NCBI RefSeq assembly: GCF_042651565.1
Contig: NZ_JBHSDF010000004.1
DNA length: 64,000 nt
Direction: 5' to 3' (one strand)
Source: Salinispirillum marinum
GTDB taxonomy: Bacteria; Pseudomonadota; Gammaproteobacteria; Pseudomonadales; Natronospirillaceae
Part shown: positions 54,149-63,243 of the stretch, piece after piece
Layout: the number at the start of each line of letters is the position of its first letter
How positions within the stretch are numbered: position 1 is the stretch's first letter
The notes under the pieces: model-generated
The model's input: the letters and a program-made list of their open reading frames with translations, nothing else
Database searches by the model: none
Told to the model about the DNA's origin: nothing
Made by a program: the position numbers and the translations under genes

Positions 54149-55180
54149 CTAACCCAGTTGGTTCTCCCAATCGGCGATGTTTCCTAAGTGGGAGGCCACC
54201 CATTCATCATTGTGATAGGTATCAATATAGCGTTCGCCTCGATCACACAGCACCGTCACAATAGAGCCTTCCTCCTGGCGTTCGTGCATTTCCTTTGCTA
54301 ACTGCAAGGCACCCCAAACATTGGTGCCGGTGGAACCACCCACAGGGCGACCCAAACGTTTTTCCAACCAACGCAATGTCGCCATGGATGCGAGGTCGGG
54401 CACTTTAATCATCCGATCAATGACGCTGGGCATAAACGATGGCTCAACACGCGGGCGTCCAATCCCTTCTATGGCGCTACCTTTAGCGCTTGTGAGTGTT
54501 CTGTCTTGTTGCATGAAACTGTCATAAAACACCGAATGTTCCGGGTCTACTACGACCAGTTCGGTGTCGTAGCCTTGATAGCGAATATAACGCCCTAGCG
54601 TCGCTGATGTACCCCCGGTGCCAGCACTCATGACCACGTAACGCGGTATGGCATGCCGTTCAGATTGCATCTGGCTGAAGATGCTGTCGGCAATGTTATT
54701 GTTGCCCCGCCAGTCGGTAGCGCGTTCTGCAAAGGTGAATTGGTCCATGTAATGACCTTGGGATTCCAGCGCTAACCGCTCAGCCTCAGCATAGATTTGG
54801 CTGCCATGGTCCACGAAATGGCATTCGCCGCCGTAAAACCTGACCTCATCTATTTTCCGGCAAGCCGTTGATGCGGGCATGACGGCAATAAATTTCAAGC
54901 CTAATAGGCGCGCAAAGTAGGCTTCCGACACCGCAGTGGATCCCGATGACGCCTCGATAATGGTGGTGTTTTCTTGAATGTGTCCGTTACATAGGCCGTA
55001 CAAAAACAGTGAACGGGCTAATCGGTGTTTTAAGCTGCCGGTGGGGTGGGTGCTTTCATCTTTCAGATACAGGTCGATGCCGGGCGTGGCAGGCAAGCCC
55101 AGCTTGATCAAATGGGTATCCGCCGAACGTTGAAAGTCGGCATTGATTTCACGGATGGCGTTCTTGACCCATGTGCGCAT
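54149..55180 (-). CDS. PLP-dependent cysteine-synthase-family enzyme
   Basis: 343 residues, fold-type II PLP enzyme. The PLP lysine lies in HPTGSLKHRLARSL, and the phosphate-binding loop is SAGTGGTSATLG. ASSGSTAVSEAYFA is the substrate loop. It belongs to the group often labelled cysteine synthase/cystathionine beta-synthase-like, but the asparagine of the usual substrate loop is replaced by SGSTA, so cysteine lyase or desulfhydrase action is possible. AAGGAA fixes the start at 55180. Confidence 0.85.
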   Translation of the reverse strand: MRTWVKNAIREINADFQRSADTHLIKLGLPATPGIDLYLKDESTHPTGSLKHRLARSLFLYGLCNGHIQENTTIIEASSGSTAVSEAYFARLLGLKFIAVMPASTACRKIDEVRFYGGECHFVDHGSQIYAEAERLALESQGHYMDQFTFAERATDWRGNNNIADSIFSQMQSERHAIPRYVVMSAGTGGTSATLGRYIRYQGYDTELVVVDPEHSVFYDSFMQQDRTLTSAKGSAIEGIGRPRVEPSFMPSVIDRMIKVPDLASMATLRWLEKRLGRPVGGSTGTNVWGALQLAKEMHERQEEGSIVTVLCDRGERYIDTYHNDEWVASHLGNIADWENQLG

Positions 55181-55281
55181 CTGAACAGTTCCTTTTTTAA
55201 TTGTGATATCGGAAAAGCATATCACTAACACATGAGGCACGGCATAATTTGGCTGTTATTCATAAATGGAGAGAGTAAACG

Positions 55282-55959
55282 ATGGTATCCATGAACAAAG
55301 GTGTATTGGCCCTAGCGGCAACAACCCTGTTGCTGGCTGGCTGTTCGACCATAAACCCTTACACGGGTGAGCGTCAGACATCGAACGCGGCGCGCTTGGG
55401 CGTCGGTGGTGCATTTGTCGGCGGTGTGGTCGGTGCCATGTTTAACAGCGACGATCGCTTAAAAGGCGCGTTGATTGGCGCGGGTATCGGTGGGGTTGCG
55501 GGTGGCGCGACGGGCGTCTACATGGATAACCAAGAAGCTAAATTGCGTGAAGAAATGGCCGGTACGGGTGTCACCATTACGCGCACGGGTGATCAAATTT
55601 TGCTCAACATGCCCGGCAGTATCACGTTTGAAGTCAACGAAGCGGATTTACGCGACGATTTTGAAAACAATTTAGACGGTGTTGCGGCTATCTTGGTTGA
55701 ATACCCTGATACCCTCATTGTGATTTCCGGTCACACCGACAGTACGGGCAGTCTTGCGCTAAATCAACGATTGAGTGAAGAGCGGGCGCAGTCAGTTGCC
55801 GATTACTTACAAAGCCAGGGTGTACAGTCGGTACGTATCATCCCTGTAGGTGCGGGCCCGAATCGCCCCATCGCCGATAATTCAACCGCTGAAGGTCGAG
55901 CCGCTAATCGGCGTGTAGAGTTAGTGCTTGAACCCATTGAGCAGGAAGATTTGCAATAA
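55282..55959 (+). CDS. OmpA-family lipoprotein, YiaD-like
   Basis: 225 residues. The lipobox LLAGC (Cys about 21) is followed by a glycine-zipper region (GALIGAGIGGVAGGATG) and a C-terminal OmpA domain binding peptidoglycan (VISGHTDSTGSLALNQRLSEER and ANRRVEL, quoted in part). It anchors the outer membrane to the wall. GGAGAG precedes the ATG; a second ATG three codons later is possible. Confidence 0.92.
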   Translation: MVSMNKGVLALAATTLLLAGCSTINPYTGERQTSNAARLGVGGAFVGGVVGAMFNSDDRLKGALIGAGIGGVAGGATGVYMDNQEAKLREEMAGTGVTITRTGDQILLNMPGSITFEVNEADLRDDFENNLDGVAAILVEYPDTLIVISGHTDSTGSLALNQRLSEERAQSVADYLQSQGVQSVRIIPVGAGPNRPIADNSTAEGRAANRRVELVLEPIEQEDLQ

Positions 55960-55983
55960 AACGCGGTGAGCGAACACAGGTAG

Positions 55984-56007
55984 GGCGGGTCTTAACCCGC
56001 CTTTTTT
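55984..56007 (+). terminator. Terminator after the OmpA lipoprotein
   Basis: GGCGGGT and ACCCGCC form a 7-bp stem around CTTA with six T residues after it. The end of the opposing DUF2798 gene lies inside it. Confidence 0.9.
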
Positions 56008-56225
56008 GTGGTTAAGGCCATGGCAAGGCGTTGCAATCGGGGTGCACCGATCAACACCAAACCAAAGGCAATCGGCCATGCAAATGCACCGGCTTGCGCC
56101 CAGCGACCAAAGAAGCCGTCGTTAAACCCCGTGTTAAGCAGGGTAATCAAAAACGTCATGAAAAATACCATGTAGCTGGACATCAAAAACGGAAATACCA
56201 AGCGATTCAGCCGAGCAGGTATCAT
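55992..56225 (-). CDS. DUF2798 membrane protein
   Basis: 77 residues with two hydrophobic helices; FLMSSYMVFFMTFLITLLNTGF is the DUF2798 hallmark (quoted in part: FLMSSYMVFFMTFLI). Function unknown. ATG 56225 is preferred over a TTG five codons upstream. The 3' end overlaps the neighbouring terminator. Confidence 0.8.
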   Translation of the reverse strand: MIPARLNRLVFPFLMSSYMVFFMTFLITLLNTGFNDGFFGRWAQAGAFAWPIAFGLVLIGAPRLQRLAMALTTKKAG

Positions 56226-56310
56226 GGACAAGCCTCGCAAAATATAAGAATTATCTTATGTTACTAGGAATGCCCAAGTTATCCAAGCGCAACCGTGATA
56301 CTGGTAATGA

Positions 56311-56752
56311 CTACATCGCACTGTTAGGGTTTCGGTGTGCCCAACGGGTAAGACGCTTTTCCAATATGGCAAACAGTTCGTACATCACCACGCCCATAGC
56401 GCCAATGACAATCAACCCCGCAAAGACCAGTGCCATATCCATCGACGAACTGGCGGCCATCATCAAATAACCAATGCCCAGATTAGAAGCCACCGTTTCA
56501 GAAATGACCGAACCCACGAAAGCCAGTGTAATGGCTACTTTAAGCGAGGCAAATTACCTGCAAGGTCAGACGGCTCAAGAATGCCGGAGTCCTTCAGCGT
56601 AAACACGGTTGCTGGGGTGTTGTTGTAAACCATATAAACCGCCTGAACTGAGCTGTCCGGATTAGCAGCGCTGTGTTCTACTAGAGCATTAAAGTCCGCA
56701 AAACCCATATCATAGGCGCCTTCATATTTGTTTTCGCACCAAAAAAGAACCT
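56311..56752 (-). pseudogene. Remnants of an NMT1-type ABC transporter (binding protein and permease)
   Basis: Reading the minus strand from about 56752, one frame encodes part of an NMT1/THI5-like binding protein (AYDMGFADFNALVEHSA, NNTPATVFTLKDSG) ending at a stop at 56535. Overlapping the junction near 56545, a second frame encodes the last part of its permease (LKVAITLAFVGSVISETVA to the TAG at 56311). The binding protein has no 5' end (in-frame TAG upstream) and the permease no N-terminal helices. A large deletion fused the two. This fills most of the 647-base gap before the EAL gene. Confidence 0.8.
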
Positions 56753-56872
56753 GTGTCTATTCGAATGCGCTATTTCGGCAAGGCAAAGTAAGAATACAAC
56801 TTCGTGCTTGACGTGGGTTTAGATGGACTATACTTCCCATTTAAAGGCAATGGTTTTTCAGGGAGCCCATGT

Positions 56873-59515
56873 ATGAGCCTTGGGACGGTTTGGTATCAGC
56901 GTATTGTTTTGAGCATCATAGGGTGTCTGTCGCTGATGGCACTGTTCATCTATTTCTTGTTGCCGCCGTTAACCCAATCCATCAGCACAGGCTCATCGAT
57001 CACTCATGTTCGTGTCGGGCTGTATGAGAATGAGCCTAAAATATACACCAATTCGGCCGGCAAACCGGACGGATTGTTCATTGATCTATTGCAGTCCATG
57101 GCCAGAGAGGAAGGCTGGATCCTGCACTTTGAAGACTGTGAATGGAACCGCTGTCTGTCACTGTTGGCCGAAGGGCAGCTCGATTTAATGCCTGATGTCG
57201 CATTTTCTGTGGACCGAGCCACGCAATTTTCTTTTCATGACCACCCAGTAACGCAAGCATGGAGCCAGGTTTTCGTGCGCCCGGATACGCCGATGTATCA
57301 GTTTCCGGACTTGGCAAGTGCCCGCTTGGTATTACTCGAAGGATCTATCCAACAAAGTTTTTTACGAACTGAATTGGGTGAGTTATGGAATGTCGAGCAC
57401 ATTGTGTTGGTTCAGGATCTTGAAGACGGTTTTCGTCGAGTGGCATCGGGCGAAGCGGATGCGGTCGTGGCTAGCAATTTCTATGGCAATCGTAAACGCG
57501 GACTCTACGGCTTGGCGGGCACACCACTTACCTTCAATCAGGTGGGTTTATACTTTGCTGCTCCTTTGAACGCGCCCATGACGCCAGTGTTGTTAGGGGC
57601 GATCGATCGCCATTTGCTGCGCTGGCAAGATAATGCTCAATCGCCGCTTTACCATGCGCTCGCGGAGGCTTCCACCGCGCCGGTCGAACGCAGAGTACCG
57701 ATGTGGTTGCTGATATTAACGGCAGTATTGGCCGGCTTGGTTGTTCTTGGTTTGGCCGCTGCTCAGTCTTTACGTTGGACAGTGACACGACGAACCGCTG
57801 AACTGGCCAATGCGAACCGGCGCTTTGCGCACTTGCTGACGTCCAGTCCTGCCGTATTATTTACTTGGAACTCTGACGCCAGAGCGCCAAGCTGGGTCAG
57901 TGATAACGTTAAGGCACATTTGGGGTTTGACCCATTGGATGTCACGCAAGAAGGGTTTTGGGAACAACATGTGCACAGCGAAGACCGGTCAATGATGCAG
58001 GCCGATATTAAACGTGTAGAGCTGCAGGGCCATGTTCAGATGGAATACAGAATCCGCGACCAACAGGGTGTTGTGCGGTATTTACGTGATGATCGGCGAT
58101 GGGTCATGGGTGAGAGTGGCGAGCCACAGGTGGTGGGTACCTGGACGGATATCACCGAGCAACATCGACAGGACGAAAAACTTCACTACATCACACGATA
58201 CGATGACGTTACCGGGCTACCCAATCGTCAATCTTTTATGGATCGCTTGCAACACGCCGTTGAAATGGCGCGTCAGGATGAACGTTCGATAACGCTTATT
58301 TTGATCGATCTAGACCGCTTTAAACACATCAATGAAGCCTGGGGTGTCGGTGCGGGTGATCAGGTTTTGAGGGTGTTGGGCGAGCGCTTGCGATTTGCCA
58401 CCATGCCCGACATTTTGGCGCGACTGAGCGCGGACGAATTTGCGCTACTGATTGAGCGCCCTTTATCGACTGAACAGCAAAAAGATCATGTGCTTCATCT
58501 GTTCGAACAACTGGAAATACCAATTTGGTTGCAAGGTAACGCCATGGTGGTGACGGCCAGTTTTGGTGTCAGTGGTTACCCGAGAGATGCCTTGCAAGCC
58601 GATCAGTTAATGAAGAGCGCCGAATTAGCGATGCATGAGGCTAAAAAATCCGGTGGCAACAGTTGGGCTTTTTACCAGCCAGATTTCGCCAACACCACGG
58701 AGCATATGTTTAAGCTGGAAAACGCATTGCGACAAGCCCTACAAAACCATGAATTCTTCATACATTTCCAACCGCAATTTGACCTTACCCATCATGAGCT
58801 GGTGGGTGTTGAGGCGCTTATACGCTGGGAGCATCCTGAATTGGGCATGGTTTCGCCGGCGATATTTATACCGTTAGCTGAAGAAATCGGGCTGGTCGAA
58901 GATCTGGACGCGTGGGTGTTGGAAGAGGCTTGTGCGCAATTGCGTCTGTGGGACATTGCGGGTTTTCATGTACCGCGTGTTTCCGTCAACATCTCGGCCC
59001 ATGAATTGGATAAGTTGGATTTGGTAGAACGCATCAAACAGGCCTTAGTACAGTTTCGTTTGGCGCCACAGCGCTTGCAGGTCGAAGTCACGGAGTCAGT
59101 CTTGATGCGCGCACCCGAACGCTGCATCAGCGTGTTGAATTTGATCCGCAATCAAGGTGTCAGTGTTGCGATCGATGACTTTGGCACCGGCTATTCCAAC
59201 TTGGTGTATTTGCGCGGACTACCCCTAGATTGCCTGAAGATCGATCAGTCGTTTGTGCGTGAGATTGGCGCTTCACCGGCGGCCGATACGCTCATTCATG
59301 CCATCATTGCGATGGCCAAAGCCTTAGATTTAAACATTGTGGCGGAAGGAATTGAAACGCAACGCGAGCTTACATTTTTGGCTGAGGCAGGTTGCCATTA
59401 TGGACAAGGATTTCATATGGGGCGGCCCATGGCGCCAACTGATCTTAAAGCCTGTTACCCGTCTGCCATAGGTGCACATAAGGGTACCTTTGCGAACAGC
59501 TTTAGCGATTCGTAA
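56873..59515 (+). CDS. Periplasmic-sensor PAS-GGDEF(degenerate)-EAL protein
   Basis: 880 residues. Membrane helix about 10-32; a family-3 binding-protein domain facing the periplasm (about 42-275: GLFIDLLQSMAREEGW, GQLDLMPDVAFSVDRA); second helix about 285-307; PAS about 320-430; GGDEF with the degenerate motif SADEF at 519-523; EAL with Glu647 in GVEALIRW and IDDFGTGYS. It probably hydrolyses c-di-GMP in response to an amino-acid-like ligand, with the GGDEF part as a regulatory module. The start at 56873 has GGGAG. Its 3' end overlaps the MotB-like gene by 14 bases. Confidence 0.9.
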   Translation: MSLGTVWYQRIVLSIIGCLSLMALFIYFLLPPLTQSISTGSSITHVRVGLYENEPKIYTNSAGKPDGLFIDLLQSMAREEGWILHFEDCEWNRCLSLLAEGQLDLMPDVAFSVDRATQFSFHDHPVTQAWSQVFVRPDTPMYQFPDLASARLVLLEGSIQQSFLRTELGELWNVEHIVLVQDLEDGFRRVASGEADAVVASNFYGNRKRGLYGLAGTPLTFNQVGLYFAAPLNAPMTPVLLGAIDRHLLRWQDNAQSPLYHALAEASTAPVERRVPMWLLILTAVLAGLVVLGLAAAQSLRWTVTRRTAELANANRRFAHLLTSSPAVLFTWNSDARAPSWVSDNVKAHLGFDPLDVTQEGFWEQHVHSEDRSMMQADIKRVELQGHVQMEYRIRDQQGVVRYLRDDRRWVMGESGEPQVVGTWTDITEQHRQDEKLHYITRYDDVTGLPNRQSFMDRLQHAVEMARQDERSITLILIDLDRFKHINEAWGVGAGDQVLRVLGERLRFATMPDILARLSADEFALLIERPLSTEQQKDHVLHLFEQLEIPIWLQGNAMVVTASFGVSGYPRDALQADQLMKSAELAMHEAKKSGGNSWAFYQPDFANTTEHMFKLENALRQALQNHEFFIHFQPQFDLTHHELVGVEALIRWEHPELGMVSPAIFIPLAEEIGLVEDLDAWVLEEACAQLRLWDIAGFHVPRVSVNISAHELDKLDLVERIKQALVQFRLAPQRLQVEVTESVLMRAPERCISVLNLIRNQGVSVAIDDFGTGYSNLVYLRGLPLDCLKIDQSFVREIGASPAADTLIHAIIAMAKALDLNIVAEGIETQRELTFLAEAGCHYGQGFHMGRPMAPTDLKACYPSAIGAHKGTFANSFSDS

Positions 59516-60818
59516 GCTTTATCTCGATACGACGGTTGCGTTGCAGCGCTTCGGGTGAGTTGCCGTTATCGACCGGTTGGAATTCGCCAAAGCCCGTGGC
59601 TGCAAGACGCTGTTCCGGTATGCCTTGCGCGGCTAGATAACGCACCACAGAAAGCGCACGTGCGGTAGAAAGCTCCCAGTTTGATGCAAAACTGGCTGTA
59701 CTGATGGGGATGCGGTCGGTGTGTCCGTCCACCCGTAATATCCAGTCGACATCCGCTGGAATATCGTTGATCAAATCCAGCAGTACGGTTGCGAGCTCGT
59801 TCAGCTCCGCTTCTCCTGCTGCGCCAATATTGGCTTGGCCAGATGCAAACAACAGCTCGGCTGGCAAGACAAAACGGTCGCCCACAATTTGGACTCGCGC
59901 ATCGCCTTCGAGGGCATCTCGTAAGCGGCGAAAGAAGTCAGACTGGTAGCGTTCCAACTCATTTACCCGCTCGGCCAGTAAGACATTGAGGCGCTGACCC
60001 AGTTCGGCTAACTCCGTTTCTTGCTGTTCGCTAATGTCTTCTTGCAGGCGCAGTGCGGCGCTGATGGTGGACAGTTGCTCTTGCAGTTGGGTGATTTGAT
60101 TACTCAGGGCTTGCAACTGAAGGCGCTGTTCGGTGGTTAATGCTTGTTCACTGGATAAGGCGGCTTCGTTTTGCTGCACCAATAACAGTAAGTCGTCTAT
60201 TCGTATTTCCCGGTCTTCGAGGGTACGTTGAGCTAATAGTGTGCGCTCTTGTTCAGCCGCCAGTTCAGCGCTTAGAGCCATGGTGCGGTCACGCAGGGCT
60301 TCCACGGTGGTGGTCAATTCGTCAATTTGAGCATCACGGGCCTGCAATTGAGCAATCTGATTAGCAATGTCCTGCTCAAGTTGGTCCCGCAGCGCCTGTA
60401 AAGTGGCAATATCCTGTTGCAGTGAGGCCTGTGTTAATAACAAGGTGTTGATGGTGTCTTGGTCATCCGTAGCGGCGGCGAGCAATTCATCCTGCGCCGC
60501 TAACAAGGCCGCATTGTCGCCTTGTAATCGCGCATTACGGGCCTCGCTTAGAGCATAGTCTTCTTGCAACGACACCAGTTCGGTTTGCAGGGTTGCGGTT
60601 CGTTGTTCCTGCAGGCCTAACTGGCGAGTGATTTCTGACAATCGTTGCGAGAGGGTCGCCAGTTGAGCATCGCGGTCAGAGACGGTTTGCGATAAAAACA
60701 ATTGCGTGACCATGTACACCATCAGCATAAAGATGACGAGCATCAACAACGCGGAAAGGGCATCCACATAGCCTGGCCATACATTAATATTACTGCGTGT
60801 ACGCCGCCCTGAACTCAT
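59502..60818 (-). CDS. MotB/ZorB-like protein with long periplasmic coiled coil and OmpA domain
   Basis: 438 residues. One helix about 20-42 preceded by PGYVDALSALL, whose Asp19 sits where MotB and ZorB carry the proton-binding Asp. Residues about 47-295 are an almost uninterrupted Gln/Leu/Glu/Ala coiled coil, far longer than in MotB. The OmpA-like peptidoglycan-binding domain (DGHTDRIPIS, GFGEFQPVDNG, NRRIEIKL) closes the chain. The gene lies three bases after the MotA-like gene. No flagellar genes are near. Distinct from flagellar MotB in the absence of the plug pattern. Confidence 0.86.
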   Translation of the reverse strand: MSSGRRTRSNINVWPGYVDALSALLMLVIFMLMVYMVTQLFLSQTVSDRDAQLATLSQRLSEITRQLGLQEQRTATLQTELVSLQEDYALSEARNARLQGDNAALLAAQDELLAAATDDQDTINTLLLTQASLQQDIATLQALRDQLEQDIANQIAQLQARDAQIDELTTTVEALRDRTMALSAELAAEQERTLLAQRTLEDREIRIDDLLLLVQQNEAALSSEQALTTEQRLQLQALSNQITQLQEQLSTISAALRLQEDISEQQETELAELGQRLNVLLAERVNELERYQSDFFRRLRDALEGDARVQIVGDRFVLPAELLFASGQANIGAAGEAELNELATVLLDLINDIPADVDWILRVDGHTDRIPISTASFASNWELSTARALSVVRYLAAQGIPEQRLAATGFGEFQPVDNGNSPEALQRNRRIEIKLTNR

Positions 60819-60821
60819 GGT

Positions 60822-61664
60822 TTAGCCTCGACCACGATCGTTCAGCTGATATTTTAAACGTTCGTTTTCAAGCCGCAGGCGGTCAATTTCTAACGCAGCT
60901 TCCAAGTCTCGGTCAACCGGATAAATGCCTTCCTCGGTAGGATTTTTTTGCTTCTTACGGGCATCTTCTACCAGTTTCGTTAAGCCGGTGAGCCATTCGT
61001 CCAAACCATCGTAAAACCGGTTTTGGGCATGCCCGGCTTGAATGTCTAAAAAACCCAAAATCAGTGAACCGGCCAGCCCGAATAAAGACGAGCTGAAGGC
61101 GGTGCCCATACCCTGCAATGGGGTCAATAAGCCCGATTGCAGCGCGCCGAATACCGCAGCGAAGTCATCTTGTTCAACATTCAGGTTCACAATCACATTG
61201 CCGACGGCATTGATGGTGTCGAGTAAGCCCCAAAACGTGCCCAATAGCCCCAAAAAAACCAAAAGACTGATGAAGTAGCGTGTAATTTCTCGTTGTTCGT
61301 CCAAACGACTGCGAATGCTGTCTAGAACCGTGCGCAAGGAAATGGCCGTGAGCGTAAAGCCATCCCGCTTGTATTCATCGCCCAGTTGTCGGGCTAAGGG
61401 TTTTAACAGCCTGGGTTCACGCAATACGGACAAGCCGGCGCGACCGGTGCGAAAGCGGGCGATCCATTGCAATTCAGGGAATAACATGAAGACCTGGCGG
61501 TAGGTTATTGAAATTCCGACAAAAAGTGCAGTAAGGATAGTGACATTAAAAACCCAGTTGGCCATAAAAGCGGTGCTTAAAGGCCGGAATAATAGGGTAC
61601 AGATGGCGAGTACAACCAGCAGAAAGGTCGTCATCCAGAACAGCGTATGTTTCGGATTGCTCAT
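60822..61664 (-). CDS. MotA/TolQ/ExbB-like proton-channel protein
   Basis: 280 residues from ATG 61664 (GAGGA before it), or 295 from 61709, which lacks a ribosome-binding site. Two N-terminal helices (about 10-30, 35-55), a cytoplasmic segment, then the MotA/ExbB core with two helices (ISLLVFLGLLGTFWGLLDTI; GMGTAFSSSLFGLAGSLILG). A charged C-terminal helix (LEAALEIDRLRLENERLKY) follows. With the next gene it should form a pentamer-dimer proton-driven motor in the inner membrane. The ZorA tail typical of Zorya is short here. Confidence 0.87.
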   Translation of the reverse strand: MSNPKHTLFWMTTFLLVVLAICTLLFRPLSTAFMANWVFNVTILTALFVGISITYRQVFMLFPELQWIARFRTGRAGLSVLREPRLLKPLARQLGDEYKRDGFTLTAISLRTVLDSIRSRLDEQREITRYFISLLVFLGLLGTFWGLLDTINAVGNVIVNLNVEQDDFAAVFGALQSGLLTPLQGMGTAFSSSLFGLAGSLILGFLDIQAGHAQNRFYDGLDEWLTGLTKLVEDARKKQKNPTEEGIYPVDRDLEAALEIDRLRLENERLKYQLNDRGRG

Positions 61665-61813
61665 GCGTTCCTCGTCAGTGGCGTCGTCGATGCTCAAATC
61701 ATGAGTCATTCACTGGACGCTGTAAACCATCGCTTGCCTGATGTAGGTCAGTGGTGTTCGATGTGTAGCAGTCTACAATCTTGATACAACAACATGACAA
61801 GCGGAGTGTTCAC

Positions 61814-63220
61814 ATGTCTTTAAACGCCACACTGAAGTTTTTGGGCGCCGCCGAACGTGTGACGGGATCGTGCTACCACATTCGTTTGGGCAAGCGGAAT
61901 ATTCTGCTCGATTGCGGTATGACCCAAGGTGAAAGTCAGATTCACGATTGGCAGCGCTTTCGCTTCAAATTTCGGCCGGAAAACATTGATGTTGTCATTT
62001 TGTCTCATGTCCATATTGACCACTCGGGTCTGCTGCCTTTGCTCGTTGCTAAAGGGTTCAGTGGCAAAATCCTCTGCACCAAAGCCACCAAAACCTTGTT
62101 GCCCGTTCTCCTCAAAGATTCCGTATTCCTGTACCTAAAGGATTTAGAGTGGCAGAACAAACGGCTGGCGCGTGGTGGAAAGCCGACGCTTAAGCCGGTG
62201 ATGTCGGCCCAGGACGTCGACCGCGTGGTTGAATTAAGTGAAGGTTATGCGTACGAACAACGAGTGAATCCGTTTCCGGAGTTGGAGTTGGTGTTCAGCG
62301 ACGCGGGCCATGTTTTAGGTTCCGCCATTGTGCAGCTTTGGTTGAAGCGGGGGCAGGCGATGCGCCATGTCGTGTTTTCTGGAGACTTGGGCAACCCGGA
62401 TACGGTGTTGATGCGTGATCCCACACCCATCAAGCAGGCGGATGTGGTGTTGATGGAGGGCACCTATGGTGATCGCAATCACAAAACGGTGGAGGATACG
62501 TTGCATGAGTTGACCCTCGCCCTGGACGATGCACATGCCAGTGGCGGTAATGTCTTTATTCCAGCGTTTGCCCTTGGACGGACGCAGGAAATTCTCTACT
62601 ATCTTGGCGTGCTGTATCACACCGGCCGGTTAAAGCAGCGGCTGGTGTTTTTAGACAGCCCGATGGCGTCTGCCATCACCGAGGTCTACAACAAGAGCTT
62701 TATGAGTCTGAATAAGGACGATACCCGCATCATGACGGAGCATCATGCGGAAAACCTCGCAGAATTCTTGCCCATTTTACGCGTCACGGAAACCGTCGAA
62801 GAGTCCATGGCGATTAATCGCATTGCACAGGGTGCGATCATCATCGCGGGTAGTGGTATGTGTAATGGCGGACGCATTGTGCACCACTTAAAGAACAATT
62901 TATGGAAGTCACAAAACCACATCGTTTTTGTCGGCTTTCAGGCAAGGGGAACACTGGGTAGGCGTCTGGTGGATGGCGAAAAAAATATCCGGTTGTTCGG
63001 CCAGCAGATGGTGGTGAATGCGCAAATACACACCTTGGGTGGATTCTCAGCACATGCCGGGCAGCGTGAATTGTTGGCCTGGGCTCGTCAGATTGCCGGG
63101 CAGCCCACGTTTTATCTGATTCATGGTGAACGCCACGCGCTGGAGGCGTTGCAGACGGCACTGGCGGACATTGATATTCACGCCGACATTCCGGTACTCG
63201 GTGACCGGGTGGATCTATGA
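61814..63220 (+). CDS. MBL/beta-CASP RNA-processing exonuclease-like protein
   Basis: 468 residues. The metallo-beta-lactamase motif reads LSHVHIDHSGLLPLL, then FSDAGHVLGSA and FSGDLGNPD; the beta-CASP insertion is in the middle (VFIPAFALGRTQEIL, LDSPMA), and the C-terminal motif GFSAHAGQRELLAW completes the zinc site. These enzymes act on RNA ends and resemble YpsA/Ysh1-type nucleases. Cytoplasmic. GCGGAG precedes the ATG at 61814. Confidence 0.9.
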   Translation: MSLNATLKFLGAAERVTGSCYHIRLGKRNILLDCGMTQGESQIHDWQRFRFKFRPENIDVVILSHVHIDHSGLLPLLVAKGFSGKILCTKATKTLLPVLLKDSVFLYLKDLEWQNKRLARGGKPTLKPVMSAQDVDRVVELSEGYAYEQRVNPFPELELVFSDAGHVLGSAIVQLWLKRGQAMRHVVFSGDLGNPDTVLMRDPTPIKQADVVLMEGTYGDRNHKTVEDTLHELTLALDDAHASGGNVFIPAFALGRTQEILYYLGVLYHTGRLKQRLVFLDSPMASAITEVYNKSFMSLNKDDTRIMTEHHAENLAEFLPILRVTETVEESMAINRIAQGAIIIAGSGMCNGGRIVHHLKNNLWKSQNHIVFVGFQARGTLGRRLVDGEKNIRLFGQQMVVNAQIHTLGGFSAHAGQRELLAWARQIAGQPTFYLIHGERHALEALQTALADIDIHADIPVLGDRVDL

Positions 63221-63243
63221 GTCTCATTGAATGAGGGGGGAAG

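Noticed and set aside
59502..61664. Zorya phage-defence system
   Set aside because: Only the ZorA/ZorB-like motor components are present. No ZorC, ZorD or ZorE gene flanks them, and the A subunit lacks the long cytoplasmic tail.
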